From Chryseobacterium sp. (GTDB lineage: Bacteria > Bacteroidota > Bacteroidia > Flavobacteriales > Weeksellaceae), in the NCBI GenBank assembly GCA_015478785.1, contig JADMKO010000158.1:1-40090 (forward strand): a stretch of DNA of 40,090 nt, written 5' to 3'. The stretch's first letter is position 1. Each line of letters begins with the position of its first letter. Below the pieces are notes generated by a model. It ran no database searches, was not told the DNA's origin, and was given only the letters and a program-made list of their open reading frames with translations. The translations under genes were made by a program, and so were the position numbers. Shown here piece after piece: positions 10,020 to 20,543 of this stretch.

Positions 10020-10667
10020 TCACTCTTCCAGCCAGCCTTTTTCGCCAAAATATTTTCTGAATTTCTGAATTTTAGGGCCGACGACTGCGCTGCAATAAGG
10101 CGTGTTTGGATTCGCAGAATAATAACCCTGATGATACGTTTCCGCAGGCCAGAATTTTTCTAATTTGGTGATTTCTGTAACATACTTCCCTGTCCATTTT
10201 CCGGATGCTTCAGATTTTTTAACAGCATCTTCTGCTTTTTTCTTTTCCGTTTCATCATTGTAAAAAATAACCGAACGGTACTGCGTTCCAATATCATTTC
10301 CCTGTCGGTTGAGCTGGGTAGGATCGTGAAGGAAAAAGAAGATTTCCATTAGTTGTTCATAGGAAATAATTTTGGGATCATAGGCGATCTGTACCACTTC
10401 GGCATGTCCGGTTTCGCCGGTGCAGACTGCTTCATAAGTTGGATTCTCCACTATACCGCCGGAATATCCGGACACCGCTTCATGTACGCCTTTCAGCATG
10501 TTAAAACAACTTTCAACACACCAGAAACATCCACCACCAAATACAATATATTCAAGATTATTTTTATCCATATTCAAATTTTTAAACTGATTATGAGGTT
10601 GATTCTTTTCCTGTCCGTTACAGGAAATCAACAAAAAACACCATATAGAAAAAAGAAATTTCCTCAC
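10020..10667 (-). CDS. msrA: peptide-methionine (S)-S-oxide reductase MsrA, lipoprotein
   Basis: FGGGCFWCVESCFNMLKGVHEAVSGYSGG; GTG start with lipobox LLISCNGQ. Confidence 0.95.
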   Translation of the reverse strand: MRKFLFSIWCFLLISCNGQEKNQPHNQFKNLNMDKNNLEYIVFGGGCFWCVESCFNMLKGVHEAVSGYSGGIVENPTYEAVCTGETGHAEVVQIAYDPKIISYEQLMEIFFFLHDPTQLNRQGNDIGTQYRSVIFYNDETEKKKAEDAVKKSEASGKWTGKYVTEITKLEKFWPAETYHQGYYSANPNTPYCSAVVGPKIQKFRKYFGEKGWLEE

Positions 10668-10715
10668 GTTAGTATAACGTTTTCTGTTCTGTTTTATTTG
10701 AAAAATATGAAAACC

Positions 10716-11444
10716 TTATTCTGTAACAGATTGCCCTTCTTCGTGTACCGTTCCCGCAAAGAAATTTTCTAATTCCTGCAAGGTTTCCGGATTGGTCATA
10801 ATATCTTTCACGACCATCCCTTTATTCAACAGAACAATTCTGTTGCTTACTTCGGTAGTATGCGCAAGATCATGGCTGGAAATCAAGAAAGTAACCTGTT
10901 CTTTCTGAGACCATTCTCTGATTAATTTTTTAAGTTTAATCTGTGTTGAAGGATCCAGATTCGCGAAAGGTTCGTCCAGAATAATAATTTCCGGCTTCCC
11001 GATGAGCGCTCCTACAATTCCTACTTTTTTTTGGTTTCCTTTGGAAAGGTCTCTGATGTATTTTTTAGCATTCAGAATTTCTCCGTTGAAAAAATCGGTA
11101 AATTGTTTCAGAAACTCATCTACCGCAGGTTTCGACTGACCGCGGAGTTCACCAAGAAAATAAAAATATTCTTCAGGAGTCAGATAACCGATCAAAAAAC
11201 TTTCATCAATAAATGCTGAGGTTCTGTTTTTCCATTCTTCCGATTCATTCACTTTGACACTAGCGATACAAACCGATCCTGAACTGGGATGTATCAAATC
11301 CAGCAGCAGCGAGAATAAAGTGGTTTTTCCGGCACCATTATTTCCTACCAATCCGAAACTTTCGCCTTTGGGAATTTCAAGATGAATGATGTCCAACACT
11401 TTTTTGGCTCCGTAAACTTTAGATATATTCTGAATTACAATCAT
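10716..11444 (-). CDS. ABC transporter ATP-binding protein
   Basis: Walker A GNNGAGKTT, signature DLSKGNQKKV, Walker B IIILDEPFANLDP. Confidence 0.93.
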   Translation of the reverse strand: MIVIQNISKVYGAKKVLDIIHLEIPKGESFGLVGNNGAGKTTLFSLLLDLIHPSSGSVCIASVKVNESEEWKNRTSAFIDESFLIGYLTPEEYFYFLGELRGQSKPAVDEFLKQFTDFFNGEILNAKKYIRDLSKGNQKKVGIVGALIGKPEIIILDEPFANLDPSTQIKLKKLIREWSQKEQVTFLISSHDLAHTTEVSNRIVLLNKGMVVKDIMTNPETLQELENFFAGTVHEEGQSVTE

Positions 11445-11468
11445 TTTATTACTTTTTAAAAATTACGA

Positions 11469-12935
11469 TTATGTTGTTTTTTTAAATGCTTCCAGGGTGG
11501 AGTATTTCTCTGTTCTGTATGCTTTTACAATTTGATCAAAAATGATATTGCGCATCAAAAAGCCGATGAGTCCCAACAAAGCCAAAGCTCCCACTGCGGC
11601 ATACATCCCGAAAAAATATTTCATCCCGGCAAATACGACCATCGGCAACAACATCTGAGGAATCATCATGAGCATCACTTTAAAATTAAAATTATTCTTG
11701 CTCCCGCTGAAACTTTTCGTACTGGAATTCAGGTCTACAGGCTGTTTATTAAAAGCTCCAGCCAAAAGTGTCAGGTAAGAATTCACTCCGAGATTATACA
11801 GGCCGCCTGCCAAAATCGTGAGATACACTTCCCAGCCAAAATAAAGATACGCAGTAGAAAGAATCATAGAAATCAAAATTCCAATAATAATCAGCGACCA
11901 TTTTGCTTTCAGATATTGTTGGTACGGAACGTTTTGCGTCATCATCAGAGGATAATAAGAGCTGTCCCAGGCAGGAACCCGCTGCCCGAACATCATCATA
12001 AAACCGCCGGTAACGAAAATAGCCGCAAACAGTTTCATGAAGTCCGATTCGTACATTGAATTAAAGAAAAGCAACCCGTAAAAAAGAAAGAAGAATCCTG
12101 AAATCATTGCAGCACGCGCGGCTTTGCTTCTTTTCAGCAAGCGGACATCATTGTTCAAAAATGTCCCTATAACGCCAAATTTGTTTAGAAATTCGATATT
12201 TTCGGTTTTGCCTTCTGCTTTCTTTAATTCAAGGCCCTGATCTAAATAGAAATTTTGCCTGATGACCTTGTGAGTGTAATAAGCAGAGGCTCCTGCGAGC
12301 AAAATAGGAATTAAAAACAATCCGGGAATACTGTACAAACTATAAAAAATCGTCTCTGAAAACTGAGTAAGCTGAATAACACCATAATATTCCAGAGCTC
12401 CAAATAAAATCACCATTCCCGCGACGGAATAAAAAACAGAATTTTTTCCGTTCAATAAAATATTAAGGAAATTATTGAAATAAAATACAAACAGAATCCC
12501 GATCACGAACATCAATACACCTGCGAAACTGAATCCATCAATCACAAGCAAAACAGCAAACGGAATCAGAAAAAGCAGGTTTCCCCAATTGAAAAAGTGA
12601 AAAAAGGTTTTCAGAATGGTGTAATTGACCAGTTTATTTTTCGGAATATTTTGTCCAAGAAATGGCTTGATGTTCTGCGTCGGCATTTGCTGAATGAAAT
12701 ACCTGAGCACCAGATCGAACGCCCAATAATACAGAAAAAACCGGCAAAACAACAGCAAAGGATCGGTTTGCAACTCTTCTTTAGCAAAGAAGAAAAGCAG
12801 AAAAGGCATCGCCATGAGCATCAAAGCAAAATACACAATACTGAAAAACATCAGGATTCTGAGCGCTAAATTGGTCCCGAATTGTGGATTGCGTAGAAAG
12901 TTTTTAAATTCTAACCGTAGTAAACGTCGGTACAT
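11469..12935 (-). CDS. ABC transporter permease (DUF5687-like)
   Basis: Multi-TM protein directly upstream of the ATPase; RLEFKNFLRNPQFGTNLALRILM N-terminus. Confidence 0.75.
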   Translation of the reverse strand: MYRRLLRLEFKNFLRNPQFGTNLALRILMFFSIVYFALMLMAMPFLLFFFAKEELQTDPLLLFCRFFLYYWAFDLVLRYFIQQMPTQNIKPFLGQNIPKNKLVNYTILKTFFHFFNWGNLLFLIPFAVLLVIDGFSFAGVLMFVIGILFVFYFNNFLNILLNGKNSVFYSVAGMVILFGALEYYGVIQLTQFSETIFYSLYSIPGLFLIPILLAGASAYYTHKVIRQNFYLDQGLELKKAEGKTENIEFLNKFGVIGTFLNNDVRLLKRSKAARAAMISGFFFLFYGLLFFNSMYESDFMKLFAAIFVTGGFMMMFGQRVPAWDSSYYPLMMTQNVPYQQYLKAKWSLIIIGILISMILSTAYLYFGWEVYLTILAGGLYNLGVNSYLTLLAGAFNKQPVDLNSSTKSFSGSKNNFNFKVMLMMIPQMLLPMVVFAGMKYFFGMYAAVGALALLGLIGFLMRNIIFDQIVKAYRTEKYSTLEAFKKTT

Positions 12936-12998
12936 AACATTTTTATTTGATAAGTCAATATAATACCAAAAATGTTACAGAATACAAGATTTGGAATA

Positions 12999-14648
12999 TT
13001 ATTTCATCAGTTCGGCAGCCTGTTGCAGCGCAGCTTCCGTAACTCTGGAACCGGACAAAAGTTGTGCAATTTCCTGAAGTTTCTGGTTTTGATCAAGATG
13101 AATAATCTGAGTTTGCGTTTTTCCTGAAACTTCAGTTTTTATCACTTTGTAATGTGCATCACCTTTCGCGGCAACCTGCGCCAAATGCGTAATCACGATA
13201 AGCTGCATGACGCCGGCCATTCCCCGCATCACGTTGCCCATCTCTTCTGCAATCTTACCGGAAACTCCTGTATCAATTTCGTCCAGAATCAAAGTAGGAA
13301 GTTCGGAATTTTCAGCCATGATTTTTTTGATGGCGAGCATTACCCGGGAACGTTCGCCGCCGGAAACAGCGTGTTGAATATTCTTCAGCGGAAAACCGGA
13401 ATTGGCCTGAAAAAGAATTTCAATTTTGTCTTTACCAAAAAAATTAAACGAATCGGCAGGCGACAGCTGTACTTTTATCCGGGCTTTTTCAAGGCCCAAT
13501 TTGCCGAGAAGCGCTTCCATTTTCTCTCCGAAAATATCCGCCGCCACTTGTCTGTTTTTTGTAAGTATTGCTGTTTGCTGACTCATTCGTTGATAAAGAT
13601 CGGTCAGCATTTTTTCGGTGGTTGTGATCAAGTTTTCCAGATCAGCGAAATTGCTTTGCTCAGCATTCAGCTCATCGCGAATGCCAATCAATTCCTGAAT
13701 TGTATTGACATTATGTTTTAAAAAAAGCAGATTTATTCTGTTGATTTTACCACTCAGTTCCTCGTAAAGTTCCTGATTAATGTCAATCTGTTCCGCTTTA
13801 TTCTGAAGTTCAAATAAGATATCTTTCAGTTCCACAAAATTCTCTTCAAACCGCGTCAGCAGTTCTGAAAATTCATGGGAAAGCCCGGCTACTTTCGAAA
13901 TCCGGTTTTTGGAATCCAACATCGCATCGAGAATCCCGATTTCTTCAGCATCAAAACGAGCGAAAATCTGCGCCAAATTTTCAGAAATCGCCCCGGCATT
14001 TTCCTGTGTAGAAATTTTCTGCTGCAAGTCTTCAAGATCAGTTTCATCCAAATTCGCGTCCTGAAGTTCAGACAAAATAAAAGACTGATAATCAGACTCT
14101 TTATTGCTACGCTCCAATTGAGATTTCATCTCTGTGAGTTTCCTTTCCAGCAATTTAGCTTCAGAAAAATCCTTTTGATAACGATTCGTAAGAAGCCTGT
14201 TTTCTGAAAGTCCGTCAATGATACTGAACTGATATTCTTCCTTAAAAAGATCGGAAGTTTCAAACTGCGAATGTATATCCACGAGTTTTCCGGAAAGCTG
14301 TTTCAGAATATCCAGCGTCACCGGAATGTCATTGACAAACGCTCTTGACTTGCCTGAGGGAAGAAGTTCCCGACGAATAATCGTTTGAGGTTCAAAGTCA
14401 AGATCATTTTCCTGAAAAAAAGACTGCAAATTATCCGATATTGAAAATTCTGCCTCAACAATACTTTTTTCTTCAGTTTCGGACATGGATCTGATGTCGG
14501 CCCTTTCGCCCATAATCAGCCTCAAAGCGCCTAAAATAATCGATTTTCCGGCTCCGGTTTCACCGGTAATCACCTGCAATCCTTCGCTTAAGGAAATTTC
14601 AAGCGAGTCGATAAGGGCAAAATTCCGGATAAAAATTTTTGAAAGCAT
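12999..14648 (-). CDS. recN: DNA repair protein RecN
   Basis: MLSKIFIRNFALIDSLEISLSEGLQVITGETGAGKSIILGAL, SGGERSRVMLAIK, LILDEIDTGVSGKIAEEMG. Confidence 0.95.
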   Translation of the reverse strand: MLSKIFIRNFALIDSLEISLSEGLQVITGETGAGKSIILGALRLIMGERADIRSMSETEEKSIVEAEFSISDNLQSFFQENDLDFEPQTIIRRELLPSGKSRAFVNDIPVTLDILKQLSGKLVDIHSQFETSDLFKEEYQFSIIDGLSENRLLTNRYQKDFSEAKLLERKLTEMKSQLERSNKESDYQSFILSELQDANLDETDLEDLQQKISTQENAGAISENLAQIFARFDAEEIGILDAMLDSKNRISKVAGLSHEFSELLTRFEENFVELKDILFELQNKAEQIDINQELYEELSGKINRINLLFLKHNVNTIQELIGIRDELNAEQSNFADLENLITTTEKMLTDLYQRMSQQTAILTKNRQVAADIFGEKMEALLGKLGLEKARIKVQLSPADSFNFFGKDKIEILFQANSGFPLKNIQHAVSGGERSRVMLAIKKIMAENSELPTLILDEIDTGVSGKIAEEMGNVMRGMAGVMQLIVITHLAQVAAKGDAHYKVIKTEVSGKTQTQIIHLDQNQKLQEIAQLLSGSRVTEAALQQAAELMK

Positions 14649-14773
14649 TCAGAAACCGTTTCAATGTGAATAAAATCTATTGAGCCTGTAAATTTAAGAC
14701 TTTCAGAAGGATTTAGAAAATGAAAACCGACACCAATTTCAGGAAATAAAAGACTTATTTCGGGAGATCGGGA

Positions 14774-15676
14774 TCATTTCCACTTATTCCATTTGCTGTC
14801 AATATTTTTTGGAGAGAGTGTCACCATCAGTTGTTTCAGGTCATTCATATTCACTGCTCCATTATTCGTAGAATCAAAAATACTGTAGATTTCATTCGCT
14901 TTCGTATCAAGAAAAAGATTGATTGCGTAATTCTGTTGGAAAGTGTTTTCGTAGAGTTTCAGTTTCATCAGCCCGTCTGCAATTATTTTCTTTGGGCCAG
15001 CCTGATCCTGATTATAAAGATTATCCAATCCGGAACGATGATAGGAATAGAAAACACTCCTCAAATTGTTCAGGTTGGGATTAATAATTCCGTCGATTAA
15101 CGATCCTCGGCTTCGCGGCCCTTCAATGACGGACCACCCTTCAAAGCCTTTATTCATAGCATTCCTTGAAATCTGCTGTGCTTTATTAAACCATTGTTGT
15201 CCACCCAAAGACTGAAAACTATCTCCGTCGTATCCCAAAACGAGATAGGCATAAAAACTAATAATATCGGTAAGATTTTTCCCGGAAAACTGTCTTTCGT
15301 TGAAAATCAAATTCTCATTTTCTACGTATTCAAAAACAATCTGGGTATCATTAATATTGATCAACGGTGATTCATAAGTGCTGTTGAAAACAGGCCGCAC
15401 TGCCTGTACTACAAGGCTTCCGTTGAACTTATTTCCTTCTCTCCCGGTAATGACAAAGGCAAAATTGGATTTTACTTTTTCAAAATTCTGAAGTTTCTTG
15501 CCGGTCCAACTGGTGTTGTTGATAAAATCACGAATGTTTTTCTCCAGCGTTTTATAAACCTGCTGATTACTGCCGCCCAATTGCTGTGCATTAACAGTGA
15601 CATTGGCGAAAATTTCCTGTGAAAAAGCCAATTGAGCAGAGAGAAAAACGATAAATAAAATAAAAAATCTTTTCAT
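14774..15676 (-). CDS. porD: DUF4835 family protein (PorD-like, type IX secretion-associated)
   Basis: MKRFFILFIVFLSAQLAFSQEIFANVTVNAQQLGGSNQQVYKTLEKNIRDFINNTSWTGKK. Preferred start is the ATG at 15676. Confidence 0.8.
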   Translation of the reverse strand: MKRFFILFIVFLSAQLAFSQEIFANVTVNAQQLGGSNQQVYKTLEKNIRDFINNTSWTGKKLQNFEKVKSNFAFVITGREGNKFNGSLVVQAVRPVFNSTYESPLININDTQIVFEYVENENLIFNERQFSGKNLTDIISFYAYLVLGYDGDSFQSLGGQQWFNKAQQISRNAMNKGFEGWSVIEGPRSRGSLIDGIINPNLNNLRSVFYSYHRSGLDNLYNQDQAGPKKIIADGLMKLKLYENTFQQNYAINLFLDTKANEIYSIFDSTNNGAVNMNDLKQLMVTLSPKNIDSKWNKWK

Positions 15677-15715
15677 GGATAACCGGTTGAGTTTCAAAAC
15701 GGAAAATTAGTCAAA

Positions 15716-16912
15716 TTATTTTAAAAATTCATCTTCAATACAATTCAGAATATCGCGAGCCACTTCTTTCTTGGATTTCAATCCAAAACTTTTTTCTGAG
15801 TTTTGAGTCAATATTTTCACTTTATTGGTATCGTGCCCAAATCCGGCTCCCGCTTCCCGAAGCGAGTTGAGAACGATAAGATCCAGGTTTTTTTTGTTTA
15901 ATTTCTCCTTTGCATTTTCCACCTCATTTTGTGTTTCGAGAGCAAAACCCACCAATATTTGGTTTTTTTTCCTTTCGCCCATCGCTTTCAGAATATCCGG
16001 ATTTTTAACCAAATTCAGGGTCAGATGATCTTCTTTCTTTTTGATTTTTTCACCTGCTGTTACTTCCGGCGCATAATCCGCTACGGCTGCACTGGCAATC
16101 GCAATATCACAGGTTTCATAATCATCAAAAACTTTATTTGCCATTTCTTTTGCGGAAGTAACACGGTGAATTTCAATATTGGAATGTTCTGGTTTTAATG
16201 CAGTCGGCCCGGAAATTAAGATGACTCTCGCTCCTCTTTTCGCTGCTTCTTCCGCTAAGGAAAAGCCCATTTTTCCCGAGGAATGATTTCCTATAAACCG
16301 AACGGGATCAATGGCTTCATAGGTTGGGCCGGCGGTAATAAGAACCGTTTTGCCCATTAACTTTCTTGAAAATGAAAAAAAATCTTCAACTGCGCTGAGG
16401 ATGGTTTCAGGTTCAGCCATTCTTCCTGTTCCGAACAATCCGCTGGCCAGTTCACCTTCTTCCGCCGGAATAATAAAGTGCCCAAAATCTTCTGCCATTT
16501 CCAGATTTTGTCTTGTGGAAGGATGTGCATACATATCGAGATCCATTGCTGGTACAATAAAAACAGGACATTTTGCTGACATATATGTAGCGATAACGAG
16601 ATTATCACAAATCCCGTGAATCATTTTCCCAAGCGTATTCGCTGTGCAAGGTGCAATCAGCATGAGATCTGCCCAAAGAGCCAGTTCTACATGACTGTTC
16701 CATAGGCCGTTATTTTCAAAAAAATCCGAATAAACAGGCTTTTTGGAGAGTGTAGATAAGGTTGCTTTGGTGACAAACTGTTCTGCGGAAGCTGTCATAA
16801 TCACCTGAACTTCTGCTCCTTTCTTAATAAAGTCGCGCACCAGAATATTAATCTTATATGCAGCGATGCCTCCCGTTACCGCAATTAATATTTTCTTGTT
16901 TTGAAGATTCAT
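15716..16912 (-). CDS. coaBC: bifunctional phosphopantothenoylcysteine decarboxylase/phosphopantothenate synthase
   Basis: KKILIAVTGGIAAYKI, VPAMDLDMY, VLITAGPTYEAIDPVRFIGNHSSGKMG, LVGFALETQN. Confidence 0.95.
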   Translation of the reverse strand: MNLQNKKILIAVTGGIAAYKINILVRDFIKKGAEVQVIMTASAEQFVTKATLSTLSKKPVYSDFFENNGLWNSHVELALWADLMLIAPCTANTLGKMIHGICDNLVIATYMSAKCPVFIVPAMDLDMYAHPSTRQNLEMAEDFGHFIIPAEEGELASGLFGTGRMAEPETILSAVEDFFSFSRKLMGKTVLITAGPTYEAIDPVRFIGNHSSGKMGFSLAEEAAKRGARVILISGPTALKPEHSNIEIHRVTSAKEMANKVFDDYETCDIAIASAAVADYAPEVTAGEKIKKKEDHLTLNLVKNPDILKAMGERKKNQILVGFALETQNEVENAKEKLNKKNLDLIVLNSLREAGAGFGHDTNKVKILTQNSEKSFGLKSKKEVARDILNCIEDEFLK

Positions 16913-16968
16913 TTCTGTGGAAATTTAGTTTACTAATTTAGCGATTTTACAACTTGCAGAAAAACAAA

Positions 16969-16994
16969 AGCCACAAAACGGTGCTTTTGTGGCT
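16969..16994 (-). terminator. rho-independent terminator after rpoZ
   Basis: Minus strand AGCCACAAAA-GCACCG-TTTTGTGGCT perfect 10 bp stem followed by TTTGTTTTT. Confidence 0.75.
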
Positions 16995-17023
16995 GTATTA
17001 TTCTTTAGAGAATGAGAAAATAT

Positions 17024-17347
17024 TTAGTTTCTCTCTTCTGTTTTTCTATAATAAATCTCATCATCCAGCCATTCGCGGATGGCAATAGAAGTCGGTTTGG
17101 GCATTTTTTCATAATGCTTGGAAATCTCGATCTGTTCTCTGTTTTCGAACACTTCTTCCAGCGTGGCATTGTGTACTGCGAATTCATCCAGCTTGTTATG
17201 AAGTTCTGTCCGGATTTCTGCATTAATTTGCTCTGCTCTTTTTCCCATGATGACGATGGCTTCATAAATGGAACCTACATTTTCTTCGATTTTATCTCGG
17301 TCGTAAGTAATGGTATTTATTTCTGCTTTGGAATCTTTTATGCTCAT
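17024..17347 (-). CDS. rpoZ: DNA-directed RNA polymerase omega/Rpb6-like subunit
   Basis: NVGSIYEAIVIMGKRAEQINAEIRTELHNKLDEFA...; located between bamD and coaBC as is usual in Bacteroidetes. ATG at 17347 preferred over TTG at 17353. Confidence 0.8.
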   Translation of the reverse strand: MSIKDSKAEINTITYDRDKIEENVGSIYEAIVIMGKRAEQINAEIRTELHNKLDEFAVHNATLEEVFENREQIEISKHYEKMPKPTSIAIREWLDDEIYYRKTEERN

Positions 17348-17390
17348 TTTCAAGGGTTTTTACGAATATTAAAGTCTGCAAATGTAAGGA

Positions 17391-18350
17391 TTATTTTTGA
17401 ATTGGTAAAGTGATGGCTGGCGGAGGCGTACTGGTTTTCACACTGTCGCGCAATGCCTGCCTTGCTGTTTTTTCACTTTCCGCAGCGTTTTTCTCAGCTT
17501 CTTTCTGTTGTCTTGCCAATAACGCAGCTTTATTGTTTTCTACCTGTTGCTGTTCTTTTGCGAAATTTTCTTTTTCTCTCAAAAGTTTTTCTCTCAAGTC
17601 AGCGGCTGTTTCAGCTTGAGAAGATCCCGGAAGTTCTTTCTCTACCTGTCGTGTGAATGCCAAAGCACTTTCTATTCTTTCCTGTTTCAAGTCGTAGATG
17701 GAATTCATAGCGAGTTCTGAACGGGATTCCAGAATCAGGTCATAAATCGCAGGGCGAAGTTTCGTAGCCGGATAGTCTTCTAAAACGTTTTCCAAAGCTG
17801 TGTTAGCAGCTCTGTATTCCCCCATTTTATAGTACTGCTTCCCGTTTTCAAATGCCTTATATTCCAGCTTGTAAGAAAGTTCTTCAATAAGTTTGTTGAT
17901 ATTGACGCCTCTTTCCGAATTCGGATAATTATTCAGGAAATTCTGAAGTTCGTTGATGGCTAATTCTGTACTGGACTGATCCAGATTATAATCCATCGAA
18001 CCTTCATAATAGCAAAGTGCCGACATGTAAGAAGCCTCTTCTCTTCTGGGATCCTGAGGAAAAGTGACAGCAAAATTCTTGAACTGATGCCCGGCCAGTT
18101 TATAATTTTCATCATAATAATTGGCATAAGCAGAATTGAAAACGACATTCGGGGCATCATCTGTTCCTGCTACCAGATTAGAAAGTCTTTCATACAGTGC
18201 GATCGCTTTTGGCCATTTCTTATTGGCGAAATGTTCATTGGCAACATTCAGGATAAAGTTCTTGTCTGCACTTTTCAGGGCTTGGTCGTGACGCGTATTA
18301 CACGATGCTACAATAAATAAAGCAATAAGAACAATAAGATATTTTTTCAT
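17391..18350 (-). CDS. bamD: outer membrane protein assembly factor BamD
   Basis: Lipobox IVASCNTRHD. TPR repeats with FAVTFPQDPRREEASYMSALCYYEGSMDYNLDQSSTELAINELQNFLNNYPNS. Alanine/glutamine-rich coiled C-terminal extension. Confidence 0.88.
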   Translation of the reverse strand: MKKYLIVLIALFIVASCNTRHDQALKSADKNFILNVANEHFANKKWPKAIALYERLSNLVAGTDDAPNVVFNSAYANYYDENYKLAGHQFKNFAVTFPQDPRREEASYMSALCYYEGSMDYNLDQSSTELAINELQNFLNNYPNSERGVNINKLIEELSYKLEYKAFENGKQYYKMGEYRAANTALENVLEDYPATKLRPAIYDLILESRSELAMNSIYDLKQERIESALAFTRQVEKELPGSSQAETAADLREKLLREKENFAKEQQQVENNKAALLARQQKEAEKNAAESEKTARQALRDSVKTSTPPPAITLPIQK

Positions 18351-18453
18351 AATTTTTTTACTGCGAGACTCTGAAATTGATGATTCCGTCTGCCAGTCTG
18401 CAAAAATATAATTTTTTTGTCAAAAGCATTGTTTTTATGATTATTTAACTCAA

Positions 18454-19083
18454 TTATTCCGTTACAAAACCCAACAATGTAAAAACAGACAACAATACGG
18501 TGGCTTTTATCTTCTTTTCTGCTTCTTTTAGGTACTGCGCATCATCCTTGTGCGGAACGTACAGTTCAACGAAATTTCGGTTTCTGATCGCAAAAAGCGT
18601 TGTTCCCAAAACGATATATAAAAGCTCTTCCGATTTCGGTGCAAAAGTAAATACTCCTGAAGCTAGTCCATTTTTGGTAACCTCGTCCAGTTTTGAAGCG
18701 CATATTTGGTAAAAAACCAGCAAATCTTCCTTCAGATGCGCATTATGCCGAAGTTCCTGAGTGATAAAACCATAAAAGAAATTGTACTTGAACATTTGGG
18801 AAACCAGATATTTCACAATTTCTTTCATCTGCATTTCCGGCTTTCCATCAGTAATCGTTCCTGTAAATTCGGCAAAATTGGCGATAGCGCGCTGCAACCT
18901 GTATTCATAAAGCTGTGACATCATTTTGGCTTTCGATCCAAAATAATAGGAAATCATAGCTACATTAATGTTGGCTTTTGTTGAAATATCGCGAACGGAA
19001 GTTCCCTCAAATCCTTTTTGAGCAATAAGTTCTTCGGCAACTTCCAGAATATGGATTTGTTTGTCAGAGAATTTTTTTCTCAT
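18454..19083 (-). CDS. TetR/AcrR family transcriptional regulator
   Basis: KQIHILEVAEELIAQKGFEGTSVRDISTKANINVAMISYYFGSKAKM HTH. Confidence 0.92.
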   Translation of the reverse strand: MRKKFSDKQIHILEVAEELIAQKGFEGTSVRDISTKANINVAMISYYFGSKAKMMSQLYEYRLQRAIANFAEFTGTITDGKPEMQMKEIVKYLVSQMFKYNFFYGFITQELRHNAHLKEDLLVFYQICASKLDEVTKNGLASGVFTFAPKSEELLYIVLGTTLFAIRNRNFVELYVPHKDDAQYLKEAEKKIKATVLLSVFTLLGFVTE

Positions 19084-19152
19084 ATCATGTTTTGGTAAAT
19101 TTAATCATTTTAGCGGAATCGCAAGAAAATTGAAATTTCTGTATTTTTGAAG

Positions 19153-19788
19153 ATGATTTTCTTTGATTTTCATCATCACAACAAAAATTCTGTTTCGGGA
19201 ATTTACAATGCTGAACTAGGTGAACACCCTTCCTCAGGTATTTTCTCCGCTGGCATACATCCTCATCAGATTTCCGGCCATAATCATGAAACAATAAAAT
19301 GGCTCTATGAAATTGCACAAAAAGAAAACTGCGTCGCCATCGGTGAATGTGGATTAGACGGGTTGCTCGCCACAGATTTTCAGTTGCAGAAAGAAATTTT
19401 TCACCGTCAAATTCTGTTAGCGAATGAGGTGAACAAGCCCGTCATCATCCATTGTATAAGAAGATTTTATGAGCTGATTCCGTTTAAAAAAATTGCGAAG
19501 ATCCCGATGATCATTCACGGATTTAACAAAAAAGAGCAGCTGGCAAAAGATATGTTCAAGCATGATTTTTACCTTAGTTTTGGGAAATCTGTCCTGCACA
19601 ATTTATCTTTGCAAAAATTACTGGAACAGTTCCCGGTGCAAAAAATGTTTCTGGAAACTGACGGCCAGGATTTTGAAATCGAATTGCTGTACAGAAAAAC
19701 AGCCGAACTGAAAAAAATGACGCCCGAAGAACTGCAGGAACAAATATTCACCAACCTGAACAAGATTGGGATTCCTGTTCCTGAATGA
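19153..19788 (+). CDS. TatD family hydrolase (short form)
   Basis: DFHHH..., SAGIHPHQI, AIGECGLDGL, FHRQILLANEVNKPVIIHCIRRF, FLETDGQ. Confidence 0.85.
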   Translation: MIFFDFHHHNKNSVSGIYNAELGEHPSSGIFSAGIHPHQISGHNHETIKWLYEIAQKENCVAIGECGLDGLLATDFQLQKEIFHRQILLANEVNKPVIIHCIRRFYELIPFKKIAKIPMIIHGFNKKEQLAKDMFKHDFYLSFGKSVLHNLSLQKLLEQFPVQKMFLETDGQDFEIELLYRKTAELKKMTPEELQEQIFTNLNKIGIPVPE

Positions 19789-19802
19789 GAAAATAAAAAT
19801 AT

Positions 19803-20543
19803 ATGATGAATAAAAATTGGCTGGAACGTACGGAACTTCTGGTGAAGGAAGAAGGCATTCAAAAACTTCAAAATGCCAACCTTTTGATTATTGGATTAGG
19901 TGGAGTCGGTTCCTTTGCAGCAGAATTTCTAGCGAGAGCCGGTGTGGGCAAAATAACCATTGTTGATGGCGATACGGTGGACATTACAAACATCAACCGT
20001 CAACTTCCAGCCTTGCATTCTACCGTTGGAAAAATGAAAACTGAATTGGTCGCCGAACGGCTTATGGACATTAATCCCGAACTTCAGCTTACTATAATCA
20101 GTACATTTCTGAATCCTGAAAACATGGATGAAACGCTGGACGAACAAAATTTTGATTATATTCTGGATTGTATTGACAGTGTCAGCCCCAAAATCAGCCT
20201 GATAAAAGCAGCAAAAAAAAGAAAAATCAAAGTGATAAGCTGCATGGGAGCCGGCGGAAAAAAAGATCCAAGCAAAGTATTGGTTCGTGACTTGAGTAAA
20301 ACGAACAATTGCTACCTTGCAAAACAAATAAGAAAACGCCTGAAAAAAGAAAGCAATATCGTAAAAGGAGTGAAATGTGTTTTTTCCAGTGAACTTCAGG
20401 ACGAAAAAAGCCTTAAATTGACCGACGGGACCAACTATAAACGTTCATTCTATGGGACCAACAGTTATATTCCTGCTTTATTCGGGTTGTATGCCGCCGC
20501 TGAAGTCATTAATTATCTTGTAAAAAAAGAAACGCTCCATTGA
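19803..20543 (+). CDS. tcdA: tRNA threonylcarbamoyladenosine dehydratase (E1-like)
   Basis: NWLERTELLVKEEGIQKLQNANLLIIGLGGVGSFAAEFLARAGVGKITIVDGDTVDITNINRQLPA. Confidence 0.92.
   Translation: MMNKNWLERTELLVKEEGIQKLQNANLLIIGLGGVGSFAAEFLARAGVGKITIVDGDTVDITNINRQLPALHSTVGKMKTELVAERLMDINPELQLTIISTFLNPENMDETLDEQNFDYILDCIDSVSPKISLIKAAKKRKIKVISCMGAGGKKDPSKVLVRDLSKTNNCYLAKQIRKRLKKESNIVKGVKCVFSSELQDEKSLKLTDGTNYKRSFYGTNSYIPALFGLYAAAEVINYLVKKETLH

Noticed and set aside
10666-10680. ACGTTA-GTA-TAACGT inverted repeat at the msrA start
   Set aside because: Short palindrome overlapping the GTG start; no second copy in the window to support an operator.
11532-12059. 175-aa + strand ORF
   Set aside because: Antisense shadow of the ABC permease; composition unlike a real protein and no family motif.
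13152-13721. 189-aa + strand ORF
   Set aside because: Antisense to recN, whose motifs are unambiguous.
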